Shown here in pieces: positions 61,057-64,000 of a DNA stretch of 64,000 nt (positions are counted from its first letter, which is position 1; each line of letters begins with the position of its first letter). Position numbers and translations under genes: made by a program. The stretch comes from Caldanaerobius polysaccharolyticus DSM 13641 (lineage in GTDB: Bacteria > Bacillota > Thermoanaerobacteria > Thermoanaerobacterales > Caldanaerobiaceae), in contig NZ_KE386494.1 of the NCBI RefSeq assembly GCF_000427425.1, positions 522,545 to 586,544 on the forward strand. Direction: 5' to 3'. Below the pieces are notes generated by a model. The model had not been told where the DNA came from. It searched no databases and saw nothing but the letters and a program-made list of their open reading frames with translations.

Positions 61057-62346
61057 TCAATCTCTCCTTATACCATTTAATACACCCATAAAACCAGGAA
61101 AAGAAATATCAACGCAATCAAAACCCTCTATTGTCGATTCCCCTCTTGTAATCAAAGCAGCTATTGCCATGGACATGGCAATGCGGTGGTCTCCAAAGCT
61201 TTTAAATGTCGAAGCTTTAAGGCCTCCTTTAGGTTTACCGTATATAACCATTCCGTCATCGGTTTCTTCCACATCCACGCCTAGCAACCGTAAATTATGA
61301 GCCATCCCATAAATCCTGTTGCTTTCTTTAACCTTAAGCTCTGAAGCGTCCTTTATGGTAGTAACCCCTTGGGCTACAGATGCGGCAATGCAAAAAACAG
61401 GTATCTCATCTATCATCCTCGGTACTATATCCCCTGATATTATAGTACCATGAAGCTGACTGGCCCTCACCCGTATGTCGGCTACAGGCTCATTGTTCAC
61501 CGTTCTCCTATTTATCAACCGGATATCCGCTCCCATGCTAACCAGAGCATCAATTATTCCCGTCCTAGTGGGATTTACCCCCACGTCCTTTATCAACACG
61601 TCGGAATCAGGTACTACAAGAGCACCTACAATAAAATATGCCGCTGAAGAGATGTCACCTACCACATACACAGTCTGGGCTTTTAATCGTTCTACAGGTC
61701 GTGACACAATACGGTTGCCTGAAACCTTAACATCCGCCCCAAAAGCTGAAAGCATTGTCTCCGTGTGGTCCCTGGACTTTACAGGCTCATAGATTACGGT
61801 TTCTCCTTCAGCGTACAGGGATGCCATTAGTATAGATGATTTTACTTGAGCACTGGCCACAGGCATGGTGTACTCAATGCCTTTAAGATAAGAACCTCGT
61901 ACGGTTATAGGGGCATACATATCCCCATTTCTACCTTGTATCACCGCTCCCATCTGGCGCAATGGCTTTATAACCCTGCCCATGGGCCTTTTTCTTATAG
62001 AATCGTCGCCATCTAGCACAGCCTCAAAAGGCTGTCCTGCCAAAATACCTGTCATTATCCTTATAGTAGTTCCAGAATTGCCTACATAAAGGGTATTTTC
62101 AGGTTTTTTTAGCCCCCTTAGCCCTTTGCCGTGCACCACTATTTTTTCGCCCTGCTCTTCGATATCTACACCTAATTGCCTGAAACAGGCTATAGTAGAC
62201 AGACAATCCTGTCCCTTTAAAAAATTATATATAACCGTATCCCCTTCAGCAAGAGCTCCTATCATAATCGCCCTATGGGATATGGATTTATCCCCAGGGA
62301 TAGTAATAGTACCGTACAGTCCCCTGCATTTGCCTTTTACCTGCAT
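61057..62346 (-). CDS. aroA: 3-Phosphoshikimate 1-carboxyvinyltransferase (EPSP synthase)
   Basis: Transfers the enolpyruvyl group of PEP to shikimate-3-phosphate in the shikimate pathway. The 429 residues show IPGDKSISHRAIMIGALAEG, LYVGNSGTTIRIMTGILAGQ, DGDDSIRKRPMGR and the C-terminal FGDHRIAMSMAIAA. GNSGTT with no Ala at the first Gly region is the plain form; glyphosate class was not decided. Start ATG overlaps tyrA by 10 bases, and CsoR begins 3 bases after its stop. Confidence 0.95.
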   Translation of the reverse strand: MQVKGKCRGLYGTITIPGDKSISHRAIMIGALAEGDTVIYNFLKGQDCLSTIACFRQLGVDIEEQGEKIVVHGKGLRGLKKPENTLYVGNSGTTIRIMTGILAGQPFEAVLDGDDSIRKRPMGRVIKPLRQMGAVIQGRNGDMYAPITVRGSYLKGIEYTMPVASAQVKSSILMASLYAEGETVIYEPVKSRDHTETMLSAFGADVKVSGNRIVSRPVERLKAQTVYVVGDISSAAYFIVGALVVPDSDVLIKDVGVNPTRTGIIDALVSMGADIRLINRRTVNNEPVADIRVRASQLHGTIISGDIVPRMIDEIPVFCIAASVAQGVTTIKDASELKVKESNRIYGMAHNLRLLGVDVEETDDGMVIYGKPKGGLKASTFKSFGDHRIAMSMAIAALITRGESTIEGFDCVDISFPGFMGVLNGIRRD

Positions 62347-63191
62347 GATATAACCCTCTCCCGATAATTCTTGGCTCTCGAAAAGAAATCGCCCAATTTC
62401 TCTCCATTCTCCTCTTCCAGAATGTTTTTAAAGTGCTCCAGTTCGCCTTCAAATGCCTTTATAGCATCCAGGATCTTGCCCTTATTGCGCAAACACACGT
62501 CTCTCCACATCTCAGGAGAGGAAGAAGATACCCTGGTCAAATCCCTGAAGCTTCCCGCCGCTATCTCGCTCAATACGCCATCTTTGTCACTATCCATTGT
62601 TGTATTTAACAAGGCAGCAGATATCACATGAGGCATATGGCTTATAACAGCCACTGCCACATCATGATAATCAGGGTCTATAAGCAGTGGTCTTGCCTCT
62701 ATCGAGGAAACTATAGATGTAAGCAAATCCACTTTGTCCGAAGGAGCTGCTAAAGGCATCAAAAGGTACGCGCAATTTTTAAACAAATCGGGAGTAGCGT
62801 TAAAATATCCGCCTTTTTCCATACCGGCCATAGGATGTCCCGATATAAAGTAAACCCCATGGGGAATTTCCTCTACAACCTTTTTAAGCATATCCCCTTT
62901 TACGCTACACACGTCGGTCACTATAGTACCTGCTTTTACCCTGTGCGCCACGGCCTTTACCGTATCATATACCTTGCTCACAGGAGTGCACACAAACACC
63001 ACATCAGCAGCAATGTCTCCCTCTATGTCGCCCAGTGAAAGCCAGAATTCATCCACCACTCCCTCGTCAAAAGCCGTCTTGAGGCTATTGAAGTCTACAT
63101 CCACCGCCCATATTCGATGGCATAGGCGAGCTTTTATGGCCTTTGCCAGGGAGCCGCCTATAAGCCCCAAACCTATTATTCCTATGTTCAC
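62337..63191 (-). CDS. tyrA: Prephenate dehydrogenase
   Basis: NAD-dependent oxidation of prephenate to 4-hydroxyphenylpyruvate for tyrosine synthesis. The 284-residue protein opens [18 protein letters not shown] (Rossmann), has [17 protein letters not shown] and [15 protein letters not shown] with the catalytic-site His, and [13 protein letters not shown]. It lacks a C-terminal ACT domain present in some Firmicute forms (about 370 residues), so feedback control by tyrosine through ACT is not expected. GTG start shares bases with the aroF stop (GTGA). Confidence 0.94.
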   Translation of the reverse strand: MNIGIIGLGLIGGSLAKAIKARLCHRIWAVDVDFNSLKTAFDEGVVDEFWLSLGDIEGDIAADVVFVCTPVSKVYDTVKAVAHRVKAGTIVTDVCSVKGDMLKKVVEEIPHGVYFISGHPMAGMEKGGYFNATPDLFKNCAYLLMPLAAPSDKVDLLTSIVSSIEARPLLIDPDYHDVAVAVISHMPHVISAALLNTTMDSDKDGVLSEIAAGSFRDLTRVSSSSPEMWRDVCLRNKGKILDAIKAFEGELEHFKNILEEENGEKLGDFFSRAKNYRERVISCR

Positions 63192-64000
63192 AGGCCAACC
63201 CTTCTTCCCATTACATCGGCAATTTTAGACACACCGCTGACCAGGTCTTTGAACTCCTCAGGCTTTAAAGACTGGGGGCCATCGGACAATGCCAGCTTAG
63301 GCTCAGGATGCACCTCAATTATGAGGCCATCGGCACCTGCGGCAATGGCCGCCATAGCCATAGGTTTTATAAGCTCCCGCTTCCCCGTGCCGTGGCTGGG
63401 GTCCACGATTATAGGCAAATGGCTCTTAGACTTAACCACAGGTACAGCGCTAAGGTCTAGGGTATTCCTGGTATACGTCTCAAAGGTTCTTATCCCCCTC
63501 TCGCACAAGACTACATTGGGATTGCCTTCTGCCACAATGTATTCAGCGGCATTTAGCCACTCCTCTATGGTAGACGCAAGACCTCTCTTCAAAAGGACAG
63601 GCTTTTTACTTCTTCCCACTTCTCTCAACAGCTGGAAGTTCTGCATATTGCGGGCACCAATTTGAAGCATATCAACCTTTTCGGCTACCCGCTCCACATC
63701 CTGTGTGTTTACCACTTCTGTGACTATCCTTATGCCCAGCTCTTTTTTAGCTTCCACCATTAACTCAAGCCCTTCCCATTGTAGTCCTTGAAAAGAATAA
63801 GGGGACGTCCTGGGCTTAAACACACCACCTCGCAAGATCTTGGCACCACAACTTCTAACAGCTCTGGCCACAGTCATAAGCTGTTCCTTGCTTTCTACCG
63901 CACACGGCCCCGCTATAAGCACGATTTCAGCACCGCCGATTTTCACGCCGTCCACGTCCACGACCGTAGGCTCGGGTTTAAAATTCCTGTTAACCAGTTT
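63188..64000 (-). CDS. aroF: 3-Deoxy-7-phosphoheptulonate synthase (partial, runs off the right edge)
   Basis: First enzyme of the shikimate pathway, condensing PEP and erythrose-4-phosphate. The frame is open to the window edge, reading [18 protein letters not shown] before the catalytic domain, so the start lies outside. Seen motifs are [56 protein letters not shown] and [11 protein letters not shown]. This is the AroF/AroA-beta type of Bacillus and Thermotoga, normally about 338 residues with an N-terminal ferredoxin-like regulatory domain, of which the end is visible. It leads the aroF-tyrA-aroA operon. Confidence 0.95.
   Translation of the reverse strand, partial: KLVNRNFKPEPTVVDVDGVKIGGAEIVLIAGPCAVESKEQLMTVARAVRSCGAKILRGGVFKPRTSPYSFQGLQWEGLELMVEAKKELGIRIVTEVVNTQDVERVAEKVDMLQIGARNMQNFQLLREVGRSKKPVLLKRGLASTIEEWLNAAEYIVAEGNPNVVLCERGIRTFETYTRNTLDLSAVPVVKSKSHLPIIVDPSHGTGKRELIKPMAMAAIAAGADGLIIEVHPEPKLALSDGPQSLKPEEFKDLVSGVSKIADVMGRRVGL

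Overview
The window reads as a chromosomal segment of a low-to-moderate GC Firmicute of clostridial type, most like the Thermoanaerobacterales. The main reasons are the blocks murB-rapZ-yvcK ... whiA-HPr, hprK with uvrC, FHA-ftsW-pbpA, dnaE-pfkA-pyk and murT-gatD, together with purine-rich ribosome binding sites and frequent TTG and GTG starts. The placement is inference from gene order and protein character. I saw no insertion sequence, prophage, CRISPR array or rRNA. One tRNA gene is present, tRNA-Ala(GGC).

Layout. Positions 1-29600 are almost wholly minus-strand housekeeping genes. Read in the direction of transcription (right to left) they are: tRNA-Ala, uvrA, FHA-ftsW-pbpA-uvrC-hprK-PHP phosphatase, hppA, murB-rapZ-yvcK, a three-gene 2-hydroxyacyl-CoA dehydratase activase set, a small Trp-repeat protein, whiA-HPr, HD-GYP-dnaE-small protein-pfkA-pyk-thioesterase, and murT-gatD. 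Positions 29600-44100 hold an accessory amino-sugar and glycan region: nagA (frameshifted), a ROK sugar kinase, a GH20 hexosaminidase, a DraG-fold protein with C-terminal beta-sandwich domains, a GH172 (DUF2961) protein, a remnant of a second ROK kinase, a TIM-barrel isomerase, two Gfo/Idh dehydrogenases, nagB, a NagC-type repressor, a zinc alcohol dehydrogenase and a LacI regulator. Positions 44300-50700 carry plus-strand genes: a MATE exporter, a duplicated DUF2935 protein, and an ECF sigma/anti-sigma/ABC transporter operon, with a minus-strand ferredoxin between. Positions 50690-60020 mix rarA, a membrane PIG-L deacetylase, a CofE-like protein, a GT4 glycosyltransferase, a Na/Pi-type transporter, a UgtP-like glycolipid glycosyltransferase and an Orn/Lys/Arg decarboxylase. 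The last 4 kb is an aromatic amino acid operon (aroF-tyrA-aroA) continuing into a CsoR-type repressor and an SDR oxidoreductase.

How the genes work together. HPr at the whiA locus and HPr kinase at 20.4 kb supply both sides of the Ser46 carbon-control switch. murT-gatD, murB, ftsW and pbpA serve peptidoglycan synthesis. pfkA and pyk are glycolytic, and the membrane pyrophosphatase returns PPi energy to the ion gradient. In the sugar region GH20, the ROK kinase, NagA and NagB would take GlcNAc-containing oligosaccharides to fructose-6-phosphate. The DraG-like, GH172, TIM-barrel and paired Gfo/Idh proteins suggest a second, oxidative route for an unidentified glycoside. None of these enzymes shows a signal peptide and no sugar transporter is present, so the substrates are probably small imported oligosaccharides. 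This set is the best candidate here for an undescribed system.
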